A DNA stretch of 54,268 nt from Vibrionales bacterium SWAT-3 (GCA_000169995.1 AAZW01000033.1:1-54268), one strand, 5' to 3'; counted from the stretch's first letter, positions 1 through 8,800 are shown. Numbers and translations: made by a program. The notes: generated by a model from the sequence alone, not told the origin.

Positions 1-135
1 CCGGGCCACCAGCACGTAGAGTACGGTCGCTAATTTCGGTCATTTCATAGTCTGGTCGACTGGGTGAGAAATGCGTTTCAACTGACCAATACTTTCAAGA
101 TGGTCGATAAAATCACGTAAATCTTTAAAACTCAT
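1..135 (-). pseudogene. ubiD: 5' end of ubiD, apparently frameshifted; runs off the window
   Basis: The minus strand from the ATG at 135 reads MSFKDLRDFIDHLESIGQ and continues to PVD, the N-terminus of UbiD, the prenylated-FMN decarboxylase of ubiquinone synthesis (3-octaprenyl-4-hydroxybenzoate decarboxylase). After PVD the frame meets a stop. Shifting one base restores DYEMTEISDRTLRAGGP, which is what UbiD proteins carry there. One G is therefore missing from the plus-strand GG at 54-55 (a C on the coding strand). This is either a real frameshift or a base-call error. Only the first 43 or so codons are in the window, so the fate of the gene cannot be judged. Confidence 0.8.
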
Positions 136-174
136 AGAACTTCTACATGCTGATTATTCTGCGCTCAGTATATC

Positions 175-204
175 AAAAAGGGGCATCGTGAGATCCCCCT
201 TTTT
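175..204. terminator. Rho-independent terminator between the secreted-protein gene and ubiD
   Basis: AAAAAGGGGCATC, a GTGA loop and GATCCCCCTTTTT form a stem with one mismatch, flanked by an A-run on one side and a T-run on the other. It lies just past the stop of the minus-strand gene ending at 233 and upstream of ubiD. Confidence 0.6.
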
Positions 205-232
205 AGTAAGGTTATTGAGAGGTAAAACCCAG

Positions 233-1228
233 TTACGGAAGCACTTGCTGTATCACTGAACTTTTGACTTGTGGGTTGTCACTCACTAGCTCTTGTAACC
301 AATTAGTATGTCCTTGCTTGGCTAACTCACGAGCGACCAATGGCGCATCATCGGCGATCGCCATGCGAGAAACTAAAAAGTCTTTCACCTCTTCTGAAAG
401 TGGGTTCACTCTCGTCAGCAAAGTAATCGCTTCTTCTTTTAATCTTGGGTTTTTCGTTGCTGCCATCACCTGCTCTAAGGCAAATGGGGATTTATTCTCA
501 GCGAGACGAACCAGCTCAGCTTGGCTATGATAATCGGCTTTCATCTTCCAAAGGATTTGATAGACATCCGGGTCTTCGCTCACCTGTGCTAATCGAACCA
601 CTACTTCGGTAGAGGGTAACCAGCTGACTATCGGTGACTCTGTTAGTTGTTTTGCTAAGTAATTCACGGCCTCTGGAGACAAGCTATCCAGTTCTCTTAT
701 GAGTAGCGCCTCTCGAGTTTGGACCTGATGCTCAGAGCCAGTTAGCCACTCTTTAAGGTTGAGGTTCTGTTTCTCTGCATCGAGCACAAACACCAATGTA
801 TTTTGGTCAGCGCGGAATTGTTTGACTAAACGGTTGGCTATCGAAGGATAATTAAAGGCTGGTACCGTAAACTCATAGCCATCACCACGCTCTAATACCT
901 GGTAGGTTGGCGTAATAGCGAGTTGCTGCTCCACAAAGATAGACATCTTCGGTGTGAGTACGATTTTTTGCTGTTCAATCTTCTTCAAGAGTTGGTAACG
1001 AGCCACCTCTTGCTGGGGAAATGTCAGGCGCTCAAGTGCAAAGCGTAACGAATTCACTTCATCACGCACGACAAGCTCAAGCAATTCAGCAGTTTTTAGT
1101 TTTACTTGATCATTCTCAAGCCAAGACTCTACTGTATGTGGAGACATCTCGGTGGCATTAACGATGCCGACCGGTGAAAGTAACAGTGAAGTAGACAAGA
1201 GTAATGATGACAACAGTCCATGTTGCAT
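233..1228 (-). CDS. Hypothetical secreted helical protein
   Basis: Not recognised as a named family. The start at 1228 is preferred because AAGGAAG sits 5 bases before it; an in-frame start 12 codons further upstream has no such site. The 331-residue product begins with a classic signal peptide (MQHGLLSSLLLSTSLLLSPVGIVNA), so it is probably periplasmic. The mature part is polar and alpha-helical, with short helix pairs toward the C-terminus such as ALEQVMAATKNPRLKEEA, which resemble HEAT-like repeats. There are no cysteines or obvious catalytic motifs. It lies between rho and ubiD on the same strand, with terminators on both sides, and so is probably its own transcription unit. Function unknown. 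Confidence 0.75.
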   Translation of the reverse strand: MQHGLLSSLLLSTSLLLSPVGIVNATEMSPHTVESWLENDQVKLKTAELLELVVRDEVNSLRFALERLTFPQQEVARYQLLKKIEQQKIVLTPKMSIFVEQQLAITPTYQVLERGDGYEFTVPAFNYPSIANRLVKQFRADQNTLVFVLDAEKQNLNLKEWLTGSEHQVQTREALLIRELDSLSPEAVNYLAKQLTESPIVSWLPSTEVVVRLAQVSEDPDVYQILWKMKADYHSQAELVRLAENKSPFALEQVMAATKNPRLKEEAITLLTRVNPLSEEVKDFLVSRMAIADDAPLVARELAKQGHTNWLQELVSDNPQVKSSVIQQVLP

Positions 1229-1284
1229 TTTAACTTCCTTGTAACACTTTTGGTCATTCTGCAAGCTGCCGCTGCAAAATGCAA

Positions 1285-1314
1285 ATAAAAAGCGCTACCC
1301 GAGGGCAGCGCTTT
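1285..1314 (-). terminator. rho terminator
   Basis: On the minus strand AAAGCGCTGCCC, a short loop and GGGTAGCGCTTTTT form a strong hairpin followed by T-rich sequence, 25 bases after the rho stop codon. Confidence 0.75.
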
Positions 1315-1338
1315 CTAATAACTATCAGCTAATCAAGA

Positions 1339-2598
1339 TTACTGACGACGCATAGCGTCAAAAAACTCATCGTTCGTTTTCGTCATTGCTAGCTTGTCGA
1401 TAAGGAATTCCATTGCATCGATTTCGCCCATTGGGTGAACAATCTTACGCAGGATCCACATCTTCTGTAGTTCATCGTTCTTAGTAAGAAGCTCTTCACG
1501 ACGAGTACCAGAGCGGTTGAAATCAATCGCAGGGAATACACGCTTTTCAGCAATCTTACGGTTAAGGTGCAGTTCCATGTTACCTGTACCTTTGAATTCT
1601 TCGTAGATAACTTCATCCATCTTAGAACCAGTATCAACCAGTGCTGTAGCGATGATGGTTAAGCTACCGCCTTCTTCAACGTTACGAGCTGCACCGAAGA
1701 AACGCTTAGGACGGTGAAGTGCGTTTGCATCCACACCACCTGTTAGTACTTTACCTGATGAAGGTACTACCGTGTTGTATGCACGCGCTAGACGAGTGAT
1801 TGAGTCCAGAAGGATAACCACGTCTTTCTTGTGTTCAACAAGACGCTTCGCTTTCTCGATAACCATTTCTGCTACTTGTACGTGGCGAGATGCTGGTTCA
1901 TCGAATGTAGAAGCAACTACTTCACCTTTAACTAGGCGCTGCATTTCTGTTACTTCTTCCGGACGCTCATCGATAAGTAGAACCATTAGTTCACACTCAG
2001 GATGGTTGTGAGCGATGCTTTGCGCAATGTTTTGCAGAAGCATTGTCTTACCCGCTTTTGGCGGAGCAACAATCAAGCCACGCTGACCTTTACCAATTGG
2101 AGATGCAAGGTCAAGGATACGAGCTGTGATATCTTCTGTCGCACCATTACCACGTTCCATAACCATGCGTTCGTTAGCATGCAGAGGGGTAAGGTTTTCA
2201 AAAAGGATCTTGTTACGAGCGTTGTCTGGTTTGTCGTGGTTTACCGTGTTTACTTTCAGTAGAGCAAAGTAACGTTCGCCATCTTTAGGTGGACGAATCT
2301 TTCCGGCAATTGAGTCACCAGTACGTAGGTTGAAACGACGAATCTGACTTGGTGATACGTAGATATCATCAGGACCCGCTAAGTACGAGCTGTCTGCGCT
2401 ACGAAGAAAACCAAAACCGTCTTGCAGAATTTCAAGAACACCGTCACCGAAGATGTCTTCACCACTTTTTGCATGTGCTTTAAGGATAGCGAAGATAATG
2501 TCCTGTTTTCTTAGACGAGCTAGGTTTTCAAGGCCTAGGCTTTCGCCAAGTTTAACAAGTTCAGACACAGGTCTGTTCTTCAGTTCTGTAAGATTCAT
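1339..2598 (-). CDS. rho: Transcription termination factor Rho
   Basis: Hexameric RNA-dependent ATPase that loads on rut sites and ends transcription. The 419 residues from the ATG at 2598 match the E. coli length. An upstream TTG at 2622 would add eight residues that E. coli Rho lacks, so it is not preferred, although neither start has a strong ribosome site. Visible parts are the N-terminal helix bundle (MNLTELKNRPVSELVKLGE), the CSD RNA-binding fold around GFGFLRSADSSYL, the Walker A loop APPKAGKT, LLLDERPEEVTEM-type Walker-region sequence, ILLDSITRLARAY (Walker B), the Q-loop region LTGGVDANALHRPKRFFGAARN and the R-loop GTGNMELHL. It is transcribed alone downstream of the trxA terminator. 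Confidence 0.98.
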   Translation of the reverse strand: MNLTELKNRPVSELVKLGESLGLENLARLRKQDIIFAILKAHAKSGEDIFGDGVLEILQDGFGFLRSADSSYLAGPDDIYVSPSQIRRFNLRTGDSIAGKIRPPKDGERYFALLKVNTVNHDKPDNARNKILFENLTPLHANERMVMERGNGATEDITARILDLASPIGKGQRGLIVAPPKAGKTMLLQNIAQSIAHNHPECELMVLLIDERPEEVTEMQRLVKGEVVASTFDEPASRHVQVAEMVIEKAKRLVEHKKDVVILLDSITRLARAYNTVVPSSGKVLTGGVDANALHRPKRFFGAARNVEEGGSLTIIATALVDTGSKMDEVIYEEFKGTGNMELHLNRKIAEKRVFPAIDFNRSGTRREELLTKNDELQKMWILRKIVHPMGEIDAMEFLIDKLAMTKTNDEFFDAMRRQ

Positions 2599-2745
2599 TG
2601 TGGTGGATGCTTGTTTAGTCAAAATAAGATCTGTTTTCTAGTTAAGAGGGATTCGGTCACAGGATCGACCAAGAAGAGAAATTCGTTCAATTAACGTGCG
2701 ATAAATTAGCACTAAAACTAAGACTAGTCCATAGCTTAGAAAAAA

Positions 2746-2780
2746 CAAAACCGTGCATTTGTTAACTGCACGGTTTCTTT
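2746..2780 (-). terminator. trxA terminator
   Basis: AAACCGTGCA and TGCACGGTTT form a perfect 10-bp stem around a 9-base loop, followed on the minus strand by a T-rich run. It lies between the trxA stop and the rho leader. Confidence 0.8.
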
Positions 2781-2797
2781 ATCAAATGCTCACCTGA

Positions 2798-3124
2798 TTA
2801 TAGGTTAGCGTCTAGGAACTCTTTAAGTTGAGTTTTAGACAATGCACCAACTTTAGTTGCTGCTACGCCGCCATCTTTGAAAAGAAGAAGCGTTGGAATG
2901 CCACGAATACCAAACTTTGGTGGTGTTCCAGCATTCTGGTCGATATTAAGTTTACCGATAGTGAGCTTGCCTTCGTACTCGTCTGCGATTTCATCAAGAA
3001 TCGGCGCAATCATCTTACAAGGGCCACACCATTCTGCCCAAAAATCAACAAGAACAGGGCCTGCAGCGTTGATCACATCGTTCTCAAAACCGTCATCAGT
3101 TAGCTGCAAAATCTTATCACTCAT
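2798..3124 (-). CDS. trxA: Thioredoxin 1
   Basis: Cytoplasmic dithiol-disulfide oxidoreductase that supplies electrons to ribonucleotide reductase and peroxide-defence enzymes. The 108-residue protein carries the active site WCGPCK near residue 33 and the cis-proline loop RGIPTLLLF. The start is the ATG at 3124, with GGAGTGGAAG in front of it; the four extra codons upstream would need a TTG start. It is divergent from rhlB, as in other gamma-proteobacteria. Confidence 0.98.
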   Translation of the reverse strand: MSDKILQLTDDGFENDVINAAGPVLVDFWAEWCGPCKMIAPILDEIADEYEGKLTIGKLNIDQNAGTPPKFGIRGIPTLLLFKDGGVAATKVGALSKTQLKEFLDANL

Positions 3125-3235
3125 CTTCCACTCCAATGTATTTTTTAGAACTGGTTGGATGATAACCAGTAAATAGATGCCCTATTGGAATGTATTTACT
3201 TTCGTATTGCAAGCTTAAGCTGATATTCTATAGCA

Positions 3236-4546
3236 ATGAAAAAGACGCATATCACAGAGCAAAAGTTCGCCGACTTGGATTTACTTCCGCAAGTCATTGA
3301 AGGATTGGAGAAAAAAGGGTTCGATTATTGTACCCCTATCCAAGCCTTGGCGCTCCCGGTACTGCTCACCGGCCAAGACATTGCAGGCCAGGCCCAAACG
3401 GGTACTGGTAAAACGCTTGCGTTTCTTACTGCTACTTTTAACCACCTACTAAAAACACCTGAGCATGAAGGGCGCAAGCCTAACCAGCCACGTGCGATTA
3501 TTATGGCACCTACTCGCGAACTCGCGATTCAGATCTACAACGATGCAGAATCTCTAGTCGCAAGCACTGGTATCAAAGCAGCATTGGCTTACGGTGGCGA
3601 AAGCTACGACAAGCAGCTAGGTAAGATCGAAGAAGGCGCAGATATCTTAATTGGTACCACTGGCCGTATTATCGATTTCTACAAGCAGAAGGTATTTAAC
3701 CTTAACCACATTCAAGCAGTAGTACTGGATGAAGCAGACCGTATGTTCGATCTGGGCTTCATTAAAGACATCCGCTTCTTGTTCCGTCGTATGCCTGAGC
3801 CTAAAGATCGTTTGAACATGCTGTTCTCTGCGACGCTGTCTTACCGCGTACAAGAGTTGGCTTTCGAGCACATGCATAACCCAGAGCATGTTGTTGTTGA
3901 GCCAGAACGTAAAACAGGCCACCGTATTAAAGAAGAGTTGTTCTACCCTTCTAACGAACACAAGATGGCACTGCTACAGACACTAGTAGAAGAAGAGTGG
4001 CCAGAGCGCGCTATCATCTTCGCTAACACTAAGCATAAGTGTGAATTAGTTTGGGGCCATTTGGCTGCCGATGGTCACCGTGTTGGTCTACTGACTGGTG
4101 ATGTACCACAGAAGAAACGTGAAAAGATTCTTGAGCAATTCACTCAAGGTGATGTTGACCTACTGGTTGCAACCGACGTTGCTGCTCGTGGCCTACACAT
4201 TCCTCAAGTAACGCACGTATTCAACTTCGATCTACCTGACGACTGTGAAGATTACGTTCACCGTATCGGCCGTACAGGTCGTGCTGGTGCAAGCGGTCAC
4301 TCGATCAGCTTTGCTTGTGAAGATTACGCAATCAACTTGCCACCAATCGAAGAGTACATTGAGCACGCGATCCCAGTGTCTGACTACGACGCTTCTGCAC
4401 TGCTTGAAGATCTACCAGCACCATTGCGCTTACGCACACGTAACCCGCAACAACGCCGCTCAAACAACAATGGCTCACGCAACGGTAACCGTAAACCAAA
4501 CCAGAACCGTCGCCCACGCCAACCGCGTCACAACAAGGAAGCTTAG
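3236..4546 (+). CDS. rhlB: ATP-dependent RNA helicase RhlB
   Basis: DEAD-box helicase that feeds structured RNA to PNPase within the RNase E degradosome. All core motifs are present in order: the Q motif with TPIQALALPVLLTG, motif I AQTGTGKT, Ia PTRELAIQ, motif II DEAD, motif III SAT, motif V ATDVAARGLH and motif VI HRIGRTGRAG. The last 35 or so residues are a basic, Asn/Arg-rich tail ending PNQNRRPRQPRHNKEA, typical of RhlB. The 436-residue length fits the family. It lies 6 bases upstream of gppA, with which it probably shares a transcript. Confidence 0.97.
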   Translation: MKKTHITEQKFADLDLLPQVIEGLEKKGFDYCTPIQALALPVLLTGQDIAGQAQTGTGKTLAFLTATFNHLLKTPEHEGRKPNQPRAIIMAPTRELAIQIYNDAESLVASTGIKAALAYGGESYDKQLGKIEEGADILIGTTGRIIDFYKQKVFNLNHIQAVVLDEADRMFDLGFIKDIRFLFRRMPEPKDRLNMLFSATLSYRVQELAFEHMHNPEHVVVEPERKTGHRIKEELFYPSNEHKMALLQTLVEEEWPERAIIFANTKHKCELVWGHLAADGHRVGLLTGDVPQKKREKILEQFTQGDVDLLVATDVAARGLHIPQVTHVFNFDLPDDCEDYVHRIGRTGRAGASGHSISFACEDYAINLPPIEEYIEHAIPVSDYDASALLEDLPAPLRLRTRNPQQRRSNNNGSRNGNRKPNQNRRPRQPRHNKEA

Positions 4547-4552
4547 TCGCTT

Positions 4553-6046
4553 ATGAGTCAAACAGTGTCACCCCCGCTTTACGCTGCAATCGACCTCGGG
4601 TCGAACAGTTTTCATATGCTCGTTGTGCGTCATATCGATGGCAGCGTACAAACCATGGCTAAGATTAAGCGCAAAGTGCGTTTAGCTGCAGGCTTAGATG
4701 AAAATAATGCGCTTAGTACCGAAGCTATGCAGCGCGGTTGGGACTGTTTGAGTCTCTTTGCAGAGCGACTGCAGGACATTCCAAAAGAAAATATCCGCAT
4801 TGTTGGTACAGCGACCCTACGTACCGCGACTAATGTGGATATCTTTCTTGAGAAAGCGAACCAGATCCTTGGCTACGACATCAATGTTATCTCCGGTGAA
4901 GAAGAAGCTGCGACTATCTATAAAGGCGTAGCACACACTTCTGGTGGCAGTGGCCGCCGACTAGTCGTGGATATTGGTGGCGCAAGTACCGAGATGATCA
5001 TTGGTGAAGGTTTCTCAGCAAAAGCGCTGACTAGCCTAAAAATGGGCTGTGTAACATGGCTTGAGCGCCACTTTAAAGATCGCCAATTAACCGCAACTAA
5101 CTTCGACAACGCGATTGAAGCAGCGAAGTCTACCCTAGCTCCTATCTTAGAGAGCTACACAGATATCGGTTGGGATGTGTGTGTTGGTGCCAGTGGTACT
5201 GTTCAAGCACTGCAAGAAATCATGCTAGCGCAAGGCATGGATGAGGTTATCACTCATACCAAACTTAAGCGCTTACAAAAACAAGCGATGATTACTGAGC
5301 GCTTAGAAGAGCTAGAAATAGAAGGGTTAACTCTGGAGCGCGCTTTAGTGTTCCCTAGCGGTCTTTCTATTCTGATTGCTATCTTTGAGTTGCTTGAAAT
5401 CGATTCGATGACGCTGGCTGGCGGCGCACTTCGTGAAGGCCTAGCCTACGAAATGGTTGATGAGCTTCGCCAAGACGATATCCGCGCTCGCACCATCAAG
5501 AGCGTTCAATCACGCTACCAGATGGACGTAAGCTACGGTGACCAAGTCGCAGCAGCAGCGCAGACTCTGTTAGAGCAAGCGGGCGGCGAAGCTTGGGTGT
5601 CAGAACCTCAAGCTGGTGTCCTACTGCAAACTGCAGCCAAACTTCATGAAATCGGTTTAACCATCGACTTCAAGAAAGGCGGTGAACACAGTGCTTACCT
5701 ACTGCAGAACCTAGATTTACCTGGTTTTACCCGCGCACAGAAACACTACCTAGGTGAATTAACGCGACGCTACCGTGAACAGCTAACATCACTGCCAGAG
5801 CAACACGCAGTATCAGGCACAAGCAGTAAACGTATCCTACGTATTCTGCGTCTGGCGATTCTATTAACGCATCGTCGTAATCCAGAGCTAGAGCCTGAGT
5901 TTACGCTAACGGCTGACGATAATAATCTAACTCTAACACTCTCTAAGCAATGGCTAGCCGACAACCCGCTGACCGCTGCAGAGCTAGAGATTGAATCGAA
6001 TCGACAAACAGACATTGGCTGGCCACTGACGATTGCTGAGCAGTAA
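4553..6046 (+). CDS. gppA: Guanosine-5'-triphosphate,3'-diphosphate pyrophosphatase
   Basis: Hydrolyses pppGpp to ppGpp in the stringent response; belongs to the Ppx/GppA phosphatase family. Seen: the N-terminal actin-like ATPase fold AAIDLGSNSFHMLVVR, EEEAATIYKG, the phosphate loop VVDIGGASTEM, GASGTVQAL and the C-terminal HD-like helical domain with LQTAAKLHEIGLTIDFKKGG. The 497-residue length matches GppA. Ppx is an alternative within the same family, but the rhlB-gppA order supports GppA. A terminator follows. Confidence 0.95.
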   Translation: MSQTVSPPLYAAIDLGSNSFHMLVVRHIDGSVQTMAKIKRKVRLAAGLDENNALSTEAMQRGWDCLSLFAERLQDIPKENIRIVGTATLRTATNVDIFLEKANQILGYDINVISGEEEAATIYKGVAHTSGGSGRRLVVDIGGASTEMIIGEGFSAKALTSLKMGCVTWLERHFKDRQLTATNFDNAIEAAKSTLAPILESYTDIGWDVCVGASGTVQALQEIMLAQGMDEVITHTKLKRLQKQAMITERLEELEIEGLTLERALVFPSGLSILIAIFELLEIDSMTLAGGALREGLAYEMVDELRQDDIRARTIKSVQSRYQMDVSYGDQVAAAAQTLLEQAGGEAWVSEPQAGVLLQTAAKLHEIGLTIDFKKGGEHSAYLLQNLDLPGFTRAQKHYLGELTRRYREQLTSLPEQHAVSGTSSKRILRILRLAILLTHRRNPELEPEFTLTADDNNLTLTLSKQWLADNPLTAAELEIESNRQTDIGWPLTIAEQ

Positions 6047-6080
6047 CGCTCAAGCTTAAATCAGCCCCAACAGTTATTCG

Positions 6081-6106
6081 AAAGCTCCCTATCATGGGAG
6101 CTTTTT
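6081..6106 (+). terminator. gppA terminator
   Basis: AAAGCTCCC and GGGAGCTTTTT pair across a short loop, with a T-run at the end, 35 bases after the gppA stop. Confidence 0.85.
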
Positions 6107-6271
6107 CGTTTATGTCTCACGGCAACCCTCTTAATCCATCACCTCAAATATTTAACTCGCGCACACCTTTTAGAGTTCACTCGAAAATTACAACAAATTC
6201 ATCACATTATGTAATAGAGTTAATAAGGTGAATATAGAACGCAGGATGCCGTTTGAATGCAGGAGAAAAGG

Positions 6272-7750
6272 ATGCTTGAGAAGAATTCATGTTTTAGTGT
6301 CGATGAGTGGCTATTCGTTCCAAATGAAGGGCAAATCCTCTTCGCCGAAAGAACGGTAACCATAGATAAACGGTTAACTAAGCTACTTGAATTTTTGTGC
6401 CTCAATCCTGGGCAAACTCATACCCGAGACGAACTCATCAACAACGTCTGGAGCGGTATGATTCTCAGTGACCAAGTGGTCACACAAGCGGTGTTTGAGC
6501 TGCGTAAGGTTCTGAAGCAAAACTCTCAACAGCACAACAGCTATATCATTACTGTGCCAAAGCGTGGCTATAAATTTGAAGCAGACGTAATACAAAGCAA
6601 AATCGAGACTGACCAAGTCGCTGAACCTGAACCATCAACTGCTCAGCCCTCTGATCCAGAACAATCGCCACCAGCAGATAAACTGCCCCAAACTGATGTC
6701 AGTGAGAAAACTAAGCCCAATAAAAGAAACCTGATGATTGGTTTACTACTTGGGGCTATCGTTGTTATGGAGTCTGGCTATATCCTTTATTCGGCATCGA
6801 GCAGCACGCCAGATGAGAAAGTCGCTCCTGCAACCCAACTCCGACACTATGAGTTTCGTTATGTCATGTTGGATATTAGCGATGACGTCAAAAACGACCC
6901 GGTTTTATACGGCACCATCACCAAATTCATTGAGTACTTGAGCGCTTACAGTGGCATACGCATAGTCCACAGTGAGCCATTACAAAAGATTGCGGCAATC
7001 AAACTCACCTTTGGTACGAGCCGAAGTCGAGACGGCAAGCATACTCGCCTCACCATGCGTTATCACAATAACATCTCTGACCTATCGCACCTCAACCGCC
7101 GTTACCCAACGGAGCTGCCAGAGCTGCACCACACACTCTATCGAATGGTCGATGACATACTCGATGCCCTTTATATCAAGGTGCCGAAAGAGGAGCTCAC
7201 AGAAAGTATTTCCCAACTGCCAATGGCGCCCGACGCATTAAAATATACGCTCAGTGGTCTTGGTGTGCTGTACAACGAGGCAGAACTGCCAATGGTGATG
7301 GACTACTTCGCAAAAGCCCAACAAGCTGACCCTAGTAATGATCTTGTTTTCGTTGCCAATTACATAGGTAAGGTAATGAACACCTTCTACGCTTCTTCGG
7401 GCAGTAAAAAACAAGCCATTGCTGAGTTGAATCAAGAGGCTAAGCCAAGGCTCGAACGTCTGCTCGAGGAAGGGAAACTGGCGCGCGCCTATGACGCCAA
7501 CGCCATCATCGCCCTTTCTGAGGATGATCCAGAAAAAGCGATGAAGATTTTGTTGTCGATGCCACCGCAAAACCAGTCGATATTGACCTACCTACTGCTT
7601 GCGAAAGCGGAAGAGTCTCGTGGTAATGCGGGGGCAGCAAAAGAGCTGTACAAAGCAACGCAAGGCAACTCTTCTCTCAAAGCAATACAGATGGCCTCAC
7701 CACTGTTTTTTGACAGTAACCTAGAGCCTCTTCTGAAAGAATTAGAGTAA
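6272..7750 (+). CDS. ToxR/CadC-type membrane-bound winged-helix regulator
   Basis: The 492-residue protein has an N-terminal OmpR-type winged helix of about 100 residues: FSVDEWLFVP, a TRDELINNVWSG recognition region and ending in the wing YIITVPKRGYKFEADV. An acidic, proline-rich linker follows (EPEPSTAQPSDPEQSPPADK), then one membrane helix (LMIGLLLGAIVVMESGYILY) and a periplasmic domain of some 300 residues. The latter part of that domain reads like helical tetratricopeptide-type pairs. The topology is that of ToxR, TcpP and CadC: DNA binding in the cytoplasm, sensing outside. The start at 6272 has AGGAG 6 bases before it; an ATG five codons upstream has a poorer site. Ligand and targets are unknown, and no obvious target gene is adjacent. 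Confidence 0.85.
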   Translation: MLEKNSCFSVDEWLFVPNEGQILFAERTVTIDKRLTKLLEFLCLNPGQTHTRDELINNVWSGMILSDQVVTQAVFELRKVLKQNSQQHNSYIITVPKRGYKFEADVIQSKIETDQVAEPEPSTAQPSDPEQSPPADKLPQTDVSEKTKPNKRNLMIGLLLGAIVVMESGYILYSASSSTPDEKVAPATQLRHYEFRYVMLDISDDVKNDPVLYGTITKFIEYLSAYSGIRIVHSEPLQKIAAIKLTFGTSRSRDGKHTRLTMRYHNNISDLSHLNRRYPTELPELHHTLYRMVDDILDALYIKVPKEELTESISQLPMAPDALKYTLSGLGVLYNEAELPMVMDYFAKAQQADPSNDLVFVANYIGKVMNTFYASSGSKKQAIAELNQEAKPRLERLLEEGKLARAYDANAIIALSEDDPEKAMKILLSMPPQNQSILTYLLLAKAEESRGNAGAAKELYKATQGNSSLKAIQMASPLFFDSNLEPLLKELE

Positions 7751-7756
7751 TAGCCT

Positions 7757-8524
7757 CTATAGAACCTCGCTGTGTTGTAGGGCGCGCTCTTCCACTCGTT
7801 CGTTGTCTGGGTTGAAAGCTCTTTGCGCCTTGTTAAGCTGTCTATCCAGTAAGATATGGCAGATTTCGAGCGTTAGTCCAAACACCAAAGCAACGTACAA
7901 ATAGCTTTTGTCCACATGTAACCCATACCCTTCGACAACCAGTAAGCCACCCAATAAAATCAGGAATAAAAGCGCAAGTAACTTCAAACCAGGATAAGCG
8001 GTAATGGTTATTTGAATCTTTTCAGCAACCGCCAACATGATGATTGCAGAGATAACAATAGCTGCAATGATGATCTCTACATTGTGGACCAAAGCCACTG
8101 CAGTAATCACCGAGTCGAATGAGAACACTGCATCGATAGCAATAATCTGTAGCACAATCATGGTGACACTGGTTTCGAGTGCGTTCTTCTCTTTTTTCTC
8201 TTTTACTAGCAACCAATTCAATAGCTCTTTAAAGCTCTTCAATAGCAGAAAGCCACCACCAACAATCAAGATAAGATCTTTACCTGATAGGCCGCGCTCA
8301 AAAACGGTAATAAAGGGTTCGGTGAGCGACATCAACCAGGTAACCGAGAATACCAATCCAATCCTCGTAACAACCGCTAGGCCAATACCAAGGTTACGAA
8401 TACGGCTTCTTAGCCTCACGGGTAACTTCTCGACCAAGATTGAGATGAAGATAATGTTGTCGACTCCCAGAATCACTTCTAGTAGTAAAAGCATGCTAAA
8501 TGACGCGAGATAATCAACGTACAT
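7757..8524 (-). CDS. TerC-family integral membrane protein
   Basis: Multi-pass membrane protein with the TerC signature: LEVILGVDNIIFISILVEKL near the N-terminus and IIAIDAVFSFDSVITAVALV in the middle, each with conserved acidic residues inside a membrane helix. Characterised TerC relatives (Alx, MeeF, MeeY) export manganese, so metal export is a reasonable inference rather than a demonstrated role here. The start at 8524 has AGAGGTG 4 bases before it and matches the family N-terminus. An ATG at 8548 would add MPSKPEVF. The chosen ATG overlaps the stop of a 36-codon ORF by 11 bases, which suggests coupled translation. The tail after residue 230 is charged and cytoplasmic. Confidence 0.88.
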   Translation of the reverse strand: MYVDYLASFSMLLLLEVILGVDNIIFISILVEKLPVRLRSRIRNLGIGLAVVTRIGLVFSVTWLMSLTEPFITVFERGLSGKDLILIVGGGFLLLKSFKELLNWLLVKEKKEKNALETSVTMIVLQIIAIDAVFSFDSVITAVALVHNVEIIIAAIVISAIIMLAVAEKIQITITAYPGLKLLALLFLILLGGLLVVEGYGLHVDKSYLYVALVFGLTLEICHILLDRQLNKAQRAFNPDNERVEERALQHSEVL

Positions 8525-8624
8525 AAACACCTCTGGCTTTGATGGCATTCATCCTAGCCGCAGAGAGAAGTGGCTCAACCATTAGCCACAGTAGGATCAA
8601 TTGAGTAATAAATAGAGTCAGCAT
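8514..8624 (-). CDS. Putative 36-residue membrane peptide ahead of terC
   Basis: The ORF reads MLTLFITQLILLWLMVEPLL followed by a basic tail ending KARGVYVR: one hydrophobic helix and a positive C-terminus. It starts 2 bases after the stop of the upstream 57-codon ORF, and its own stop overlaps the terC start (ATGTACGTTGA arrangement). GGAG lies about 11 bases before the ATG. This tight stop-start packing on both sides is the main evidence that it is translated. It resembles no family I recognise. It could instead be only a coupling leader for terC, or chance. Confidence 0.45.
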   Translation of the reverse strand: MLTLFITQLILLWLMVEPLLSAARMNAIKARGVYVR

Positions 8625-8626
8625 GG

Positions 8627-8800
8627 CTATGATGGCTCCACGTTATTACGTGTGCAAACAGTGTTACGCGCTCCAAAATAGCCCTGCTTTTTTAGCTTTA
8701 GAAAGCAGAACATCGTCAGTTTTATGGTAATCAGTATCATCAGTAATCGAACCAAGTTGTGAATGGCCGGCCATTCTACGAATTGGCGAAATGGCTTCAT
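8627..8800 (-). CDS. Putative 57-residue membrane protein, first ORF of the terC transcript
   Basis: The ORF begins MKPFRQFVEWPAIHNLVRLL, has one hydrophobic helix (about residues 16-34, ending in TMFCFL), then a basic stretch KLKKQG and a polar tail ending RNNVEPS. AGGTGA lies 10 bases before the ATG at 8800, or 7 before an in-frame GTG at 8803. A TTGACA-type promoter stands about 30 bases upstream. Its stop is 2 bases from the next short ORF. No family is recognised. The low complexity expected of a random frame is absent and the membrane-helix-plus-basic-tail design is coherent, but coding has not been shown. Confidence 0.5.
   Translation of the reverse strand: MKPFRQFVEWPAIHNLVRLLMILITIKLTMFCFLKLKKQGYFGARNTVCTRNNVEPS

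Noticed and set aside
8037..8513. A 158-codon open frame opposite terC
   Set aside because: It is the antisense of a clear membrane-protein gene and contains only the low-complexity residues expected from that.
8761..8776. A 16-bp perfect palindrome GAATGGCCGGCCATTC as an operator
   Set aside because: It lies inside the 57-codon ORF, downstream of the predicted promoter, and matches no regulator I know; it may be chance.
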